Below are positions 1 to 8,857 of a stretch of DNA of 64,000 nucleotides, in pieces; the first letter of the stretch is position 1, and every line of letters starts with the position of its first letter. Location: contig NZ_CP124750.1 in assembly GCF_029962605.1 (NCBI RefSeq), positions 3,472,001-3,536,000 on the forward strand, read 5' to 3'. Origin of the DNA: Serratia sarumanii (GTDB lineage Bacteria; Pseudomonadota; Gammaproteobacteria; Enterobacterales; Enterobacteriaceae). A program made the position numbers and the translations under genes. The notes beneath the pieces were generated by a model. That model was not told where the DNA came from and made no database searches. It saw nothing but the letters and a program-made list of their open reading frames with translations.

Positions 1-259
1 TGATCGCCAGCGTGCTGTACAGCGCCGGGCCGGCGTGTCCTTTCGACAGCACGAAGTCATCGCGCTCCGGCCAGTCAGGATCCGCCGGATCGATGCGCAT
101 CACGCTGCCGTACAGCACCGCCAGCGTCTCCACCACCGACATGCAGCCGCCGTAGTGGCCGAAGCCCAGCCCGGTCAGCGCTTTCAGCGTTTCCAGGCGG
201 ATCGCCCGCGCCAGGGCATGCAGCTCTTCAATTTCCGTTTCGCTCGTTGTGTAGTTCAT
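1..259 (-). CDS. Transketolase N-terminal subunit (partial, 3' end outside window)
   Basis: Reading the minus strand from the ATG at 259 gives about 86 residues beginning MNYTTSETEIEELHALARAI. They contain the TPP-binding start of transketolases: GFGHYGGCMSVVE and, near the window edge, DDFVLSKGHAGPALYS. Split transketolases encode the TPP half and the pyrimidine half as separate genes, and the N-terminal start fits that layout. The second half would lie outside the window. The gene begins 13 bp after the PTS EIIC gene on the same strand, so it is probably the fourth gene of that operon and would process the sugar phosphate made by the PTS. The substrate is unknown. It could be a full-length transketolase, because only the first 86 residues are visible. 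Confidence 0.85.
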   Translation of the reverse strand, partial: MNYTTSETEIEELHALARAIRLETLKALTGLGFGHYGGCMSVVETLAVLYGSVMRIDPADPDWPERDDFVLSKGHAGPALYSTLAI

Positions 260-272
260 CAGTCTGCCCTCG

Positions 273-1652
273 TTATTTCTCGACGCGGTCAGCGGCCGGC
301 GCGCCTTTGCGTTTTCCCAGGAAGTTATGCGCCACCAGCAGCGCGAACACGGCGACGATCACCAGCATGATCATCTCTTTCGACATAAAGCGCGCCATAT
401 TGCCCAGCAGGATGCCGATCGCGCCGAAGTCGGCGTCGGAGAAGGTGGTGTTGGCAAAGCCCAACGCCCCCAGCACCGGCAGCAGCAATACCGGCAGGAA
501 GGTGATCAGCAGCCCGTTGGCGAAGGCGCCCAGCATCGCGCCGCGCCGCCCGCCGGTGGCGTTGCCGAACACCCCGGCGGTAGCGCCGGTGAAGAAGTGC
601 GGCACCACGCCGGGCAGGATCAGCACCATCTTCAGCTGCCCCAGCAGGAACAGCCCGGCCAATCCGCCAAGGAAGCTGAACAGGAAGCCGATCAGCACCG
701 CGTTAGGGGCATAGGGATAGACCACCGGGCAATCCAGCGCCGGCCGCGCATTAGGCACCAGCTTTTCCGAGAAGCCGGTGAACGCCGGCACGATTTCCGC
801 CAGAATCAGTCGCACGCCCTGCAGAATGATGAACACCCCGGCGGCGAAGGTGATGGCCTGAATGATCGAATACACCAGGTAGTTCTGGCCGCCGCTGAGC
901 TCGCTTTCCACATAGGCCCGCCCGGCGGAGATCGCCAGGATCAGGTAGATGACGATCATGGTCATCGAGATCGAAATGGAGCTGTCGCGCAGGAAGCTGA
1001 GGTTTTTCGGCAGGTTCATCTCCTCGGTCGAGCGCGAGTTTTTACCCACCTTCGAGCCGATCCAGCCGGACAGCACGTAGCCCAGGGTGCCGAAGTGGCC
1101 GAAGGCGATATCATCGTTGCCGGTGATGCGGCGCATATAGCGCTGGGCGATTGCCGGGAAGAACGCCATCACCAACCCCAGGGTCAGCGCGCCGGTAAAC
1201 ACCAGCTGCACGCCCTCGAAGCCCGCCACCGTCAGGATGATGCCGATCATGCAGGCCATGTAGAAAGTGTGGTGGCCGGTCAGGAAGATGTATTTCAGCC
1301 GGGTGAAGCGCGCCACCACGATATTCGCCACCATGCCGAACGCCATGATCAGCGCGGTGGAGGCGCCGTATTTCTCCAGCGCGATGGAGACAATGGCTTC
1401 GTTATTCGGAATGATGCCCTGAATATTGAACGCATGTTCGAACATGCCGCCCAGCGGATTGAGCGACCCGACCAATACCGTGGCGCCGCCGCCTAGAACG
1501 ATAAAGCCGAGAATGGTTTTTATCGTGCCTTTCACCACGTCGGAAAACGATTTCTTTTGCGCCAGCAAACCGATCAGCGCAATAAGCCCGACCAGCACCG
1601 AAGGCACCTTTAATATATCCACCACAAACTTAAGCGTTTCCTGGATAAACAT
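273..1652 (-). CDS. PTS ascorbate-type transporter, EIIC membrane component (UlaA/SgaT family)
   Basis: The 459-residue protein has about ten to eleven hydrophobic segments and reads like UlaA/SgaT, the L-ascorbate superfamily EIIC, throughout. It includes the LTGHHTFYMACM segment and the ALDCPVVYPYAPNAVLIGF stretch. It would form the membrane channel that carries the sugar during phosphorylation. I chose the ATG at 1652, because GAGG lies five bases upstream. An in-frame GTG at 1658 overlaps that ribosome site. The gene is third in an EIIA-EIIB-EIIC-transketolase operon. Neighbouring ascorbate catabolic genes (UlaDEF) are absent and a transketolase follows, so the substrate is probably a pentose-like or other sugar rather than ascorbate. 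That is inference. Confidence 0.9.
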   Translation of the reverse strand: MFIQETLKFVVDILKVPSVLVGLIALIGLLAQKKSFSDVVKGTIKTILGFIVLGGGATVLVGSLNPLGGMFEHAFNIQGIIPNNEAIVSIALEKYGASTALIMAFGMVANIVVARFTRLKYIFLTGHHTFYMACMIGIILTVAGFEGVQLVFTGALTLGLVMAFFPAIAQRYMRRITGNDDIAFGHFGTLGYVLSGWIGSKVGKNSRSTEEMNLPKNLSFLRDSSISISMTMIVIYLILAISAGRAYVESELSGGQNYLVYSIIQAITFAAGVFIILQGVRLILAEIVPAFTGFSEKLVPNARPALDCPVVYPYAPNAVLIGFLFSFLGGLAGLFLLGQLKMVLILPGVVPHFFTGATAGVFGNATGGRRGAMLGAFANGLLITFLPVLLLPVLGALGFANTTFSDADFGAIGILLGNMARFMSKEMIMLVIVAVFALLVAHNFLGKRKGAPAADRVEK

Positions 1653-1675
1653 ATCCACCTCGCCAATCGTTTTAT

Positions 1676-1957
1676 TCAGATGATTGAGTGGGCTTCGAAG
1701 TAAGCGCGCAGCTTGGCTTCCAGCTCATTAATGTCGATAATGTTACTGATCACCACCAGCTGCTCGGCCGGTACGCTGGCGCTGTCGGCGATGTCTTTCG
1801 CCATCACGAACACGTCGGCGGCGCCGGGAGTGGCGGACGACAGATCGGAGTGTTCGACCTCGGCCTCCACCCCCATCTTTTTCAGCACCTTTTTAATGTT
1901 CATTTCCACCATAAAACTGCTGCCGAGACCGGAACCGCAGATCGCCATGATTTTCAT
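1676..1957 (-). CDS. PTS ascorbate-type EIIB component
   Basis: The 93-residue protein starts MKIMAICGSGLGSS, the P-loop of the lactose/ascorbate EIIB type, with the phosphorylated cysteine at residue 7. It receives phosphate from EIIA and passes it to the sugar held by EIIC. I chose the ATG at 1957, which has AGGTGG five bases upstream. An upstream in-frame GTG overlaps that ribosome site. It lies 23 bp before the EIIC gene and 92 bp after the EIIA gene. Confidence 0.9.
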   Translation of the reverse strand: MKIMAICGSGLGSSFMVEMNIKKVLKKMGVEAEVEHSDLSSATPGAADVFVMAKDIADSASVPAEQLVVISNIIDINELEAKLRAYFEAHSII

Positions 1958-2049
1958 AATATCCACCTGTTGAATTTAGCGTGTAGGGTAGCGCCGCCGG
2001 TCATATTCCCGGCGTTGTTAGCATTGATGGTATTCCTGGTGATTAAACG

Positions 2050-2493
2050 TTAATAGCGGGCGATAATATCCTCGATTTGCCGTTTATCTTTGGCGTGAAA
2101 TAACGCCGCCATGGCCTGATTGTCTGAAAATAATTCCGCCAGTTGCGAAATCAATTCGATGTGGCTGTCGCCGTCGGGCGCCGAAAGCATCACCACCACC
2201 TGAACCGGATCGTTATCTGCGGAATGAAAGTTCACCCCCTGATGGATCTTCAACAGTGATAATCCCAACGCGTTGGCGCCCTCTTCGGGCCGGGCGTGCG
2301 GCATGGCAATGCCCGGCGCCAGGACGAAGTAAGGGCCGAGCTTCTCCTGCTGATGAAAGATGGCCGTCAGGTAATTCGGCGTGATCACGCCGTCTTGCAG
2401 CAGCGGCTGCGCGCTCAGCGTGACCGCCTGTCGCCAGTCCTCCACCCGTTCGCACAGCTGTATATGATCGGCGGTCAGCCACTCTTTCAGCAC
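2050..2493 (-). CDS. PTS EIIA component (fructose/ascorbate type)
   Basis: The 147-residue protein has the PtsN/UlaC-type EIIA fold. The phosphorylatable histidine is in GIAMPHARPEEGA (His66). It takes phosphate from HPr and gives it to the EIIB encoded next. The start codon is GTG (2491-2493 on the minus strand) with a strong AGGAGGG ribosome site. It is the first gene of the operon. The preceding region carries CRP-like and LacI-type operator sequences, which point to catabolite control and substrate-dependent repression. Confidence 0.88.
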   Translation of the reverse strand: MLKEWLTADHIQLCERVEDWRQAVTLSAQPLLQDGVITPNYLTAIFHQQEKLGPYFVLAPGIAMPHARPEEGANALGLSLLKIHQGVNFHSADNDPVQVVVMLSAPDGDSHIELISQLAELFSDNQAMAALFHAKDKRQIEDIIARY

Positions 2494-2578
2494 GTTACCC
2501 TCCTAAAGGTTGATGGTTTCGGCCGGTGATTAATTCACCGACGACGGTAAAACTTTAATCAACCCCTCCCGGCCACAC

Positions 2579-2594
2579 AGTGATGGATATCACA
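2579..2594. promoter_or_regulatory. CRP-like binding site upstream of the PTS operon
   Basis: AGTGATGGATATCACA matches the CRP consensus (TGTGA, six bases, TCACA) with one mismatch in the core. It lies 86 bp before the EIIA start, between the LacI-type operators and the gene, and fits cAMP-CRP activation of a sugar PTS operon. No binding was tested. Confidence 0.6.
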
Positions 2595-2595
2595 A

Positions 2596-2644
2596 AGATA
2601 GCGCTACCAAAGCGCTATCATGCAGATCTGTGATAGCGCTATCA
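2596..2644. promoter_or_regulatory. LacI-family operator cluster (TGATAGCGCTATCA type)
   Basis: A perfect 14-bp palindrome, TGATAGCGCTATCA, lies at 2631-2644. A 12/14 copy lies at 2596-2609 and an 11/14 copy at 2607-2620, the last two overlapping. Even palindromes with a central CG are typical of LacI-family repressors. The sites sit between the PTS operon and the divergent LacI-type gene at 2804, so that protein is the likely ligand, controlling the operon and perhaps itself. Half-sites of the kind TAGCGCT are also known for some GntR-type members of the LacI family. Confidence 0.7.
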
Positions 2645-2803
2645 AAACGCCGCGCCGCGGCATGGCGTTAACCACAATTTTTTCTCGCTCTTTCGGGTAA
2701 CGGGGTAGAATGTGCCGCATACGGGGATCGTCGAAGCCGCGCCGTCGGCTTCCCGCCCTCACCATTTTTATGCGCCGCGCGCGCATTTCAGTCGGGATTA
2801 GGC

Positions 2804-3823
2804 ATGTCGATCGGTAAAAAACGACGCAGCACGGGCAGGGTGACGTTGGCTGACGTAGCGCAGCTGGCGGGCGTCGGCACCATGACGGTGTCGCGCGCGC
2901 TGCGCACGCCGGAGCAGGTTTCAGACAAACTGCGCGAGAAGATTGAAGCCGCGGTAAGCGAACTGGGGTATCTGCCCAACCTGGCCGCCAGCTCGCTGGC
3001 GTCGGCCTCGTCCTACACCATCGCCATGGTGGTGCCCAGCCTGTCCGAATCCGGCTGCGCCGAGATGTTCGCCGGCCTGCAGAAAGTGCTGCAGCCGGCC
3101 GGCTATCACATCATGCTGGCGGAATCGCAGCACCATCTGGAGCGCGAAGAGAAGCTGCTGGAGACCCTGCTCTCTTACAACCTGGCGGCGGCGGTACTGC
3201 TCAGCGTCGAGCATTCGCAAAACGCCCGCAACGCGCTGATCGCCGCCAACATTCCGGTGGTGGAGATCGGCGCCGTGCGCGCCGATCCGATCGACATGAG
3301 CATCGGCATCGACTACGTGGCGGCCATGTATCAACTGACGCAAACGGTGATCGCCAGTGGCTACCAGAACATCGGGCTGCTGTGCGCCAACCAGGAACAG
3401 TGGATTTTCCAGCAGCACCTGCAGGGCTGGCACAAGGCGCTGCTGCGCAACCATATGTCGCCGCATCGGGTGATCAACGCCGCGCAGCCCGCCAGCTTCA
3501 GCACCGGCGCGCAGCAGCTGCCGGAATTCTTGCTGGCCTGGCCGGAGCTGGACGCGCTGGTGTGCGCCTCGGACGAACTGGCCGGCGGCGCGCTGTATGA
3601 ATGCCAGCGGCGGCGCATCAAGGTGCCGGACAATCTGGCGGTGGTGGGCTTCGGCAACAGCGAATTCAGCCGGGTATGCCAGCCGCCGCTGACCACCATG
3701 ACCATTCCGCATCGCGACATCGGCATTCAGGCCGGCCAGGCGCTGCTGGCGCGGCTAAACGAGCAGCCCTGGCAGCCGGCAGGCTCCCTGCCCGCCACGC
3801 TGTGCCGCCGCGACAGCTGCTGA
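2804..3823 (+). CDS. LacI-family transcriptional regulator (GntR-like)
   Basis: The 339-residue protein has an N-terminal helix-turn-helix at about residues 13-34 (VTLADVAQLAGVGTMTVSRA). A hinge and a periplasmic-binding-protein-like sensor domain follow, ending near LARLNEQPWQ. Its length is normal for the family and it reads most like gluconate-type (GntR) LacI members. It is divergent from the PTS/transketolase operon and separated by about 310 bp containing three palindromic operators, so it probably represses that operon until an inducer binds. The inducer is unknown. Confidence 0.9.
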   Translation: MSIGKKRRSTGRVTLADVAQLAGVGTMTVSRALRTPEQVSDKLREKIEAAVSELGYLPNLAASSLASASSYTIAMVVPSLSESGCAEMFAGLQKVLQPAGYHIMLAESQHHLEREEKLLETLLSYNLAAAVLLSVEHSQNARNALIAANIPVVEIGAVRADPIDMSIGIDYVAAMYQLTQTVIASGYQNIGLLCANQEQWIFQQHLQGWHKALLRNHMSPHRVINAAQPASFSTGAQQLPEFLLAWPELDALVCASDELAGGALYECQRRRIKVPDNLAVVGFGNSEFSRVCQPPLTTMTIPHRDIGIQAGQALLARLNEQPWQPAGSLPATLCRRDSC

Positions 3824-3838
3824 ATCCGCACCATAAAA

Positions 3839-3861
3839 AAAGCCGGTCGATGACCGGCTTT
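3839..3861. terminator. Bidirectional intrinsic terminator between the LacI-type gene and yfcD
   Basis: A 10-bp stem AAAGCCGGTC / GACCGGCTTT encloses a GAT loop. On the minus strand it is followed by a run of T residues, so it suits the end of yfcD. On the plus strand the tail TTTCTT makes it usable for the regulator gene as well. Confidence 0.85.
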
Positions 3862-3877
3862 CTTACGCGTTGGCGTC

Positions 3878-4423
3878 TCAGTGGTTGTCGAGCGGCTTGC
3901 CGTAATCCTGTTCGTTGTTGCGCGTCAGCCACAGCGACAGCGCCTTCAGCGAATCCGGAGTAAACTCGTCGCAGCGCGCGGTGATCTCTTCCGGCGTCAG
4001 CCAGCACACCTCGGCCACTTCTTCTTCCTGCAGCGCGAACGGGCCGTGCGATACGCAGCTGAACAGCGCGCCCCACACCCGGCACTGCTCTTCTTCGAAG
4101 TAGAACAGACCGTGTTCGGCGAAAGGCACGCCGGCGATGCCCAGCTCTTCTTCCGCCTCGCGGCGCGCCGAGTCCAGCACGTTTTCACCGCTTTGCACCA
4201 CGCCCCCCGCCGTCGCGTCCAGCCAGCCCGGGTAGAAGTCTTTGATCTCGGTGCGACGCTGCACCAGAATTTTTCCCATTCCATCATGCACCACAATATA
4301 GGTAGCACGATGACGCAGCCGCTCCGCCCGCATCTGTTGACGACTGGATTGCGCAATCACCTCGTTTTGCTCGTCGACGATATCAACCCATTCGGTATCT
4401 GCAGCCTGACCCTGTTCCGCCAT
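3878..4423 (-). CDS. yfcD: Nudix hydrolase YfcD
   Basis: The 181-residue protein carries the full Nudix box at about residues 73-95 ([20 protein letters not shown] then ELGI), with the REAEEE metal-binding glutamates. Nudix enzymes cleave nucleoside-diphosphate-linked compounds; the physiological substrate of YfcD is not settled. The sequence resembles E. coli YfcD over its whole length, and the next gene, yfcE, is also its E. coli neighbour. It converges on the LacI-type regulator with a shared terminator. Confidence 0.92.
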   Translation of the reverse strand: MAEQGQAADTEWVDIVDEQNEVIAQSSRQQMRAERLRHRATYIVVHDGMGKILVQRRTEIKDFYPGWLDATAGGVVQSGENVLDSARREAEEELGIAGVPFAEHGLFYFEEEQCRVWGALFSCVSHGPFALQEEEVAEVCWLTPEEITARCDEFTPDSLKALSLWLTRNNEQDYGKPLDNH

Positions 4424-4522
4424 CCTCTAAAACCTTCTATTTTGGCGCGATGCATCCCGCGCGCTGGTTAATCAATGAGTGCTTGTCAAAGATTTTTATT
4501 GTGTGTGTATAAATTAGTGCGT

Positions 4523-5074
4523 TTAGCGTGTTAACGCCACCTCCGCGACGACCTTGCCGTCGTCGAGCGTCAGCACGCGCAAAGTGCCCCGATCCAACAT
4601 GCCGTAGCTGGCCGGAAAGCCCCCTTTGGGGATGCTGACCGAGCCCGGATTGAAGCAATAGATCTCACCCTGCCGCTCCGCCTGCGGCAGATGCGTATGG
4701 CCGTAGGCCAGGACGTCACCGCGGGATAACGGCGGCAGTGCCGAGGGATGATAAAGGTGACTGTGGGTCAAAAACAATCGTCTTTTTTGCAGTAAAACCT
4801 GTTGCCAGGGCGCCTCGATGGGAAACGTCAGCAGCATCTGGTCGACCTCGCTGTCGCAATTGCCGCGAACGGCGATGATCTTGTCGCTATAGCGATTCAA
4901 TCGTTCGGCAACCTGAGCAGGCTGATACCCGGCCGGCAGCGCGTTGCGCGGGCCGTGATTCAGCAAATCACCCAGAAGAATCAACCAGTCGGCGCCGTTT
5001 TGTGCGAACAATTCCAGCACGCGTTCGGTAGCAGGCAGCGATCCGTGGATATCCGAGGCGAACATCAGCTTCAT
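4523..5074 (-). CDS. yfcE: Phosphodiesterase YfcE
   Basis: The 183-residue calcineurin-like metallophosphoesterase shows every metal-binding motif of the family: SDIHGS near the start, GDLLNHGPRN, RGNCD, THSHLYH and GHTH. The family cleaves phosphodiester bonds with manganese or similar metals. E. coli YfcE is active on artificial phosphodiesters and its natural substrate is unclear. It is adjacent to yfcD on the same strand, about 100 bp upstream. Confidence 0.93.
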   Translation of the reverse strand: MKLMFASDIHGSLPATERVLELFAQNGADWLILLGDLLNHGPRNALPAGYQPAQVAERLNRYSDKIIAVRGNCDSEVDQMLLTFPIEAPWQQVLLQKRRLFLTHSHLYHPSALPPLSRGDVLAYGHTHLPQAERQGEIYCFNPGSVSIPKGGFPASYGMLDRGTLRVLTLDDGKVVAEVALTR

Positions 5075-5307
5075 AACCTTGTCCTATAGAGGGAAATAAG
5101 CGCCATTTTACCGCGCCGGCGCCGTGCGGCAAACCGCCGCCCACCCCGGTGGAGAATTGTGATCCAACCGCGCAGATAGCATCGGACGAATCCCACATAG
5201 CCTGCTATCCTTAGCTGCTATTGTTGGATCTCTGATATACCTTTGTGCGCGGCGAAGACCGCAGCAACGTGTAATGAATTACAGATCACCTTACCGCAGG
5301 AGGCAAC

Positions 5308-5937
5308 ATGATTGACCTGTATTACGCGCCTACTCCCAATGGTCACAAGATCACCTTGTTTTTGGAAGAGGTCGGCTTACCCTACCGTATCCATCGCGTA
5401 AACATCAGCGCCGGCGAGCAGTTTAAACCGGACTTTCTGAGCATTTCTCCCAACAACAAAATCCCGGCGATCGTCGATCAGCAACCGGTGGATGGCGGCG
5501 AGCCGATCAGCCTGTTCGAATCCGGTGAAATCCTGCTGTATCTGGCGGAGAAGACCGGCAAACTGCTGAGCAAGGGCCTGCGCGAACGTGCCGCCACCCT
5601 GCAGTGGCTGTTCTGGCAGGTGGCCGGGTTCGGGCCGATGCTCGGGCAGAATCACCACTTCAACCACTACGCGCCGCAGCCGGTGCCCTACGCCATCGAG
5701 CGTTATCATCTGGAGACCAAGCGGCTGTATGGCGTGCTGGAAGCCGAACTGCAAAAGCACCCGTACCTGGGCGGCGACAACTACAGCATCGCCGATATCG
5801 CCACCTACCCGTGGGTGGTGTCGCATCCGCGCCAGCGCATCGATCTGGCGGATTACCCGGCGGTGCGCAACTGGTTCGAACGCATCAGCAACCGCCCGGC
5901 GACCGAGCGCGCCTACAAACTGGCCGAACAAAGCTAA
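5308..5937 (+). CDS. yfcG: GSH-dependent disulfide-bond oxidoreductase YfcG (GST family)
   Basis: The 209-residue protein has an N-terminal thioredoxin-like GST domain (APTPNGHKITLFLEE; PNNKIPAIVD; ESGEILLYLAE) and an all-helical C-terminal domain. It matches E. coli YfcG, a Nu-class GST with GSH-dependent disulfide reductase activity. The ribosome site GGAGG precedes the ATG. It is divergent from yfcE across 233 bp, and folX follows on the same strand. Confidence 0.92.
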   Translation: MIDLYYAPTPNGHKITLFLEEVGLPYRIHRVNISAGEQFKPDFLSISPNNKIPAIVDQQPVDGGEPISLFESGEILLYLAEKTGKLLSKGLRERAATLQWLFWQVAGFGPMLGQNHHFNHYAPQPVPYAIERYHLETKRLYGVLEAELQKHPYLGGDNYSIADIATYPWVVSHPRQRIDLADYPAVRNWFERISNRPATERAYKLAEQS

Positions 5938-6047
5938 GTGCCTCCCCGACTCCCCTTTGACCGGGGAGTCACATCGTCGCTGCGTTATCATTTCCCTACT
6001 TTCCGTGTATTCTGAACGCCAATAATCAGACCTATGGAGAATCTCTG

Positions 6048-6419
6048 ATGTCTTTCAGTCAACCCGACGCCGTTATCCGCATTAAAAATCTGCGGCTGCG
6101 CACGTTCATCGGTATCAAGGAAGAGGAAATCAACAACCGACAGGACATCCTGATCAACGTGGTGATCCACTACCCGGCGGACAAGGCGCGCAACAGCGAA
6201 GACATCGCCGATGCGCTCAACTACCGCACCATCACCAAAGCGATCATCCGCCATGTGGAAGATAACCGTTTCGCGTTGCTGGAAAAATTAACGCAGGATG
6301 TGCTCGATATCGTAAAAGAACACGCCTGGGTGACCTATGCTGAAGTGGAGATAGATAAACTTCTGGCTCTGCGCTACGCCGATTCTGTCTCCATGACCAT
6401 GAGCTATCGCAGGGACTAA
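6048..6419 (+). CDS. folX: Dihydroneopterin triphosphate 2'-epimerase
   Basis: The 123-residue protein belongs to the FolB/FolX fold ([30 protein letters not shown]). It is close to E. coli FolX (120 residues). It converts 7,8-dihydroneopterin triphosphate to the dihydromonapterin form, on the way to tetrahydromonapterin. It is followed after 16 bp by yfcH, probably as one transcript. Confidence 0.93.
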   Translation: MSFSQPDAVIRIKNLRLRTFIGIKEEEINNRQDILINVVIHYPADKARNSEDIADALNYRTITKAIIRHVEDNRFALLEKLTQDVLDIVKEHAWVTYAEVEIDKLLALRYADSVSMTMSYRRD

Positions 6420-6435
6420 CTCAGGGAGGTCGACC

Positions 6436-7350
6436 ATGCGGATCCTGATCACCGGCGCAACGGGTTTGATCGGCAGCAGCCTGACGGCCAGGCTGCTGGC
6501 GCTTTCTCACCATATTACGGTACTAACGCGAGACGAACGGCGGGCTCGGGCCCGGCTCGGCGACCAGCCGAGCTATTGGCGCACGCTGGACGACCGGCAG
6601 TCGCTGGATGACTTCGATGCGGTGATCAATCTGGCCGGCGAACCTATCGCCGACAAGCGCTGGAGCGCACAGCAGAAGCAGCGGTTGTGTCATAGCCGCT
6701 GGGATCTGACCGAACGCTTGGCGCAGCTGATCAAGGCCGGCAGCACGCCGCCCGGCGTGCTGATTTCCGGTTCCGCCGTCGGCTACTACGGCGATCAGGG
6801 GCAGGCGGTGGTCACCGAAGAGGAGCCGCCGCACGACGAATTCACCCACCAGCTGTGCCAACGCTGGGAAGCGCTGGCGCTGCAGGCGCAGAGCGACGCC
6901 ACCCGCGTCTGCCTGCTGCGCACCGGCGTGGTGCTGGCGCCGCAGGGCGGCGCGCTGGCCAAAATGCTGCCGCCGTTCCGCTTCGGGCTGGGCGGCCCGA
7001 TCGGCGACGGCCGCCAATACCTGCCGTGGATCCATCTCGACGACATGGTCAACGGCATTATTTATCTGCTGGATCACGCCACGCTCACCGGTCCGTTCAA
7101 CATGGTCGCTCCCTACCCGGTGCATAACGAGCAGTTCGCCGCCCAATTGGCCAACGTGCTCGATCGCCCGGCGTTTCTGCGGGTGCCGGCGTTCGTCATG
7201 CGTTTGTTGATGGGGGAAGCGGCGGTGCTGGTGCTCGGCGGCCAGCGGGCGGTGCCGAAGCGGCTGGAGGAGGCCGGCTTCCACTTCCGCTATCTGGAGC
7301 TGGAGCAGGCGCTGGATGACGTGATTAATCAGCGGGCCGAAGCCCGCTGA
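6436..7350 (+). CDS. yfcH: Epimerase family protein YfcH (atypical SDR)
   Basis: The 304-residue protein starts with an NAD(P)-binding motif [10 protein letters not shown]. It has the YYG motif (VGYYGDQG) and the C-terminal DUF1731 region typical of the TIGR01777/SDR39U1 family. The exact reaction is unknown. A GGGAGG ribosome site precedes the ATG. It follows folX closely and converges on hisP. The last codons form a hairpin (7331-7348). Confidence 0.9.
   Translation: MRILITGATGLIGSSLTARLLALSHHITVLTRDERRARARLGDQPSYWRTLDDRQSLDDFDAVINLAGEPIADKRWSAQQKQRLCHSRWDLTERLAQLIKAGSTPPGVLISGSAVGYYGDQGQAVVTEEEPPHDEFTHQLCQRWEALALQAQSDATRVCLLRTGVVLAPQGGALAKMLPPFRFGLGGPIGDGRQYLPWIHLDDMVNGIIYLLDHATLTGPFNMVAPYPVHNEQFAAQLANVLDRPAFLRVPAFVMRLLMGEAAVLVLGGQRAVPKRLEEAGFHFRYLELEQALDDVINQRAEAR
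7331..7348. terminator. Hairpin at the yfcH stop, between convergent yfcH and hisP
   Basis: A 7-bp stem AGCGGGC / GCCCGCT with loop CGAA lies in the last codons of yfcH, just before the convergent end of hisP. There is no long T run on either side. It could terminate both transcripts or protect their 3' ends. Confidence 0.5.
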
Positions 7351-7357
7351 TCTGAAG

Positions 7358-8131
7358 TTACTTCAACGCGCCGGACAGGAACTGCTGCAGGCGCGGGCTT
7401 TTGGGGTTGCCGAACAGCTCGGCCGGCGGCCCCTGTTCTTCAATCAACCCTTTATGCAGGAAGATCACGTGGTTGGAAACGTGGCGCGCAAACTCCATTT
7501 CGTGCGTCACCACCACCATGGTTTTCCCCTCCTCCGCCAGCTTCTGCATGATGCGCAGCACCTCGCCCACCAGCTCGGGATCCAGCGCCGACGTCGGTTC
7601 GTCAAACAGCAGCACTTCCGGCTCCATCGCCAACGCGCGGGCGATAGAAACGCGCTGCTGCTGGCCGCCCGACAGGTGCACCGGGTATTTGCCGCGCGCC
7701 CGCTCATCGATGCCCACCTTATCCAGATAACGCACCGCGCGCTCGTGCGCGTCGGCCTTGCTCAGCCCCAGCACCTGCACCGGCGCCTCCATCACGTTCT
7801 CCAGCACCGTCATGTGGCTCCACAGGTTGAAATGCTGGAACACCATGGTCAGGCGGGTGCGCAGCAGCTGCAGCTGCTTCTTGTCGAACACCTTCAGCTG
7901 GCCGTCTTTGTCGCGCACCATGCGGATGTCTTCGTTGTTCAGGCTGATCGAGCCCTCGCTCGGCTTCTCGAGGAAGTTGATGCAGCGCAGAAAGGTGCTT
8001 TTGCCGGAGCCGGAGGAGCCGATGATGCTGATCACATCCCCGGCGTTGGCCGCCAGCGAGACGCCCTTCAGCACTTCGTGGTCGCCATAGCGTTTGTGCA
8101 GTTCCGTGACGGCTAATTTATTCTCAGACAT
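7358..8131 (-). CDS. hisP: Histidine ABC transporter ATP-binding protein
   Basis: The 257-residue ATPase has Walker A GSSGSGKS (residues 38-45), the Q-loop, the signature LSGGQQQRVSIARALA, Walker B VLLFDEPTSA and the switch histidine in VVTHE. It is near-identical in pattern to Salmonella/E. coli HisP. It powers uptake of histidine (and, with ArgT, of lysine/arginine/ornithine) through HisQM. I chose the ATG at 8131 (MSENKLAV), matching E. coli, over an upstream extension. It is last in hisJQMP, 21 bp after hisM. Confidence 0.97.
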   Translation of the reverse strand: MSENKLAVTELHKRYGDHEVLKGVSLAANAGDVISIIGSSGSGKSTFLRCINFLEKPSEGSISLNNEDIRMVRDKDGQLKVFDKKQLQLLRTRLTMVFQHFNLWSHMTVLENVMEAPVQVLGLSKADAHERAVRYLDKVGIDERARGKYPVHLSGGQQQRVSIARALAMEPEVLLFDEPTSALDPELVGEVLRIMQKLAEEGKTMVVVTHEMEFARHVSNHVIFLHKGLIEEQGPPAELFGNPKSPRLQQFLSGALK

Positions 8132-8152
8132 GGTTTTTCTTCCCGTCATTTA

Positions 8153-8857
8153 TCAGTGACTAACGTGTGCCATCCAGCGTTTTTCAGCCTTGCGGAACAG
8201 GCTGATTAACACGTAGGAGATGATCAGGTACAGCACCGCCGCGATGCCGAAAGCGTAAAACGGCTGATAGGTCGCGGCGTTGATGTCGCGCGCAATCTTC
8301 AGCAGATCCGGCACGGTGGCGGTAAACGCCAGCGCGGTGGAGTGCAGCATCAGGATCACTTCGTTGCTGTAGGCCGGCAGCGCGGTGCGCAGCGCCGATG
8401 GCAAAATGATGCAGCGATACATCTTGAAGCGCGAGAAACCGTAGGCGTTGGCGGCCTCGATTTCACCGTGCGGCACCGAGCGGATCGCCCCGGCGAAGAT
8501 CTCGGTGGTATAGGCGCAGGTGTTGAGCGTCAGCGCCAGGATGGTGCAGTTGAGCCCGCTGCGGAAAAACGCATTGAGAAACTCGCTGCCGCGCACGATC
8601 TCAAGGCTGTACATGCCGGAGTAGAACACCAGCAGCTGCACGTACAGCGGTGTGCCGCGAAACACGTAGGTATAGAGCCACACCGGGAAACGCACCCAGC
8701 GGATGGAAGAGACGCGCGCCACCGCCATCGGGATCGCCAGCAGCCCGCCCATCACCACCGAAGCGATCAGCAGCCACAGCGTTACCGCCACGCCGGTGAA
8801 ACGGTAGCCGTCGCTCCACAGCAGCGACTGCCAATACTGTTGAAAAATCTCGATCAT
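8153..8857 (-). CDS. hisM: Histidine ABC transporter permease HisM
   Basis: The 234-residue inner-membrane permease has five hydrophobic segments. The conserved EAA-type loop EIEAANAYGFSRFKMYR contacts HisP. With HisQ it forms the membrane channel. Its start overlaps the hisQ stop by 4 bp, indicating coupled translation. Confidence 0.96.
   Translation of the reverse strand: MIEIFQQYWQSLLWSDGYRFTGVAVTLWLLIASVVMGGLLAIPMAVARVSSIRWVRFPVWLYTYVFRGTPLYVQLLVFYSGMYSLEIVRGSEFLNAFFRSGLNCTILALTLNTCAYTTEIFAGAIRSVPHGEIEAANAYGFSRFKMYRCIILPSALRTALPAYSNEVILMLHSTALAFTATVPDLLKIARDINAATYQPFYAFGIAAVLYLIISYVLISLFRKAEKRWMAHVSH

Noticed and set aside
327..1496. 389-residue open frame antisense to the PTS EIIC gene
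   Set aside because: Its composition (His/Arg/Gln-rich, low-complexity) is what a high-GC antisense frame gives, and it lies wholly over a well-supported gene.
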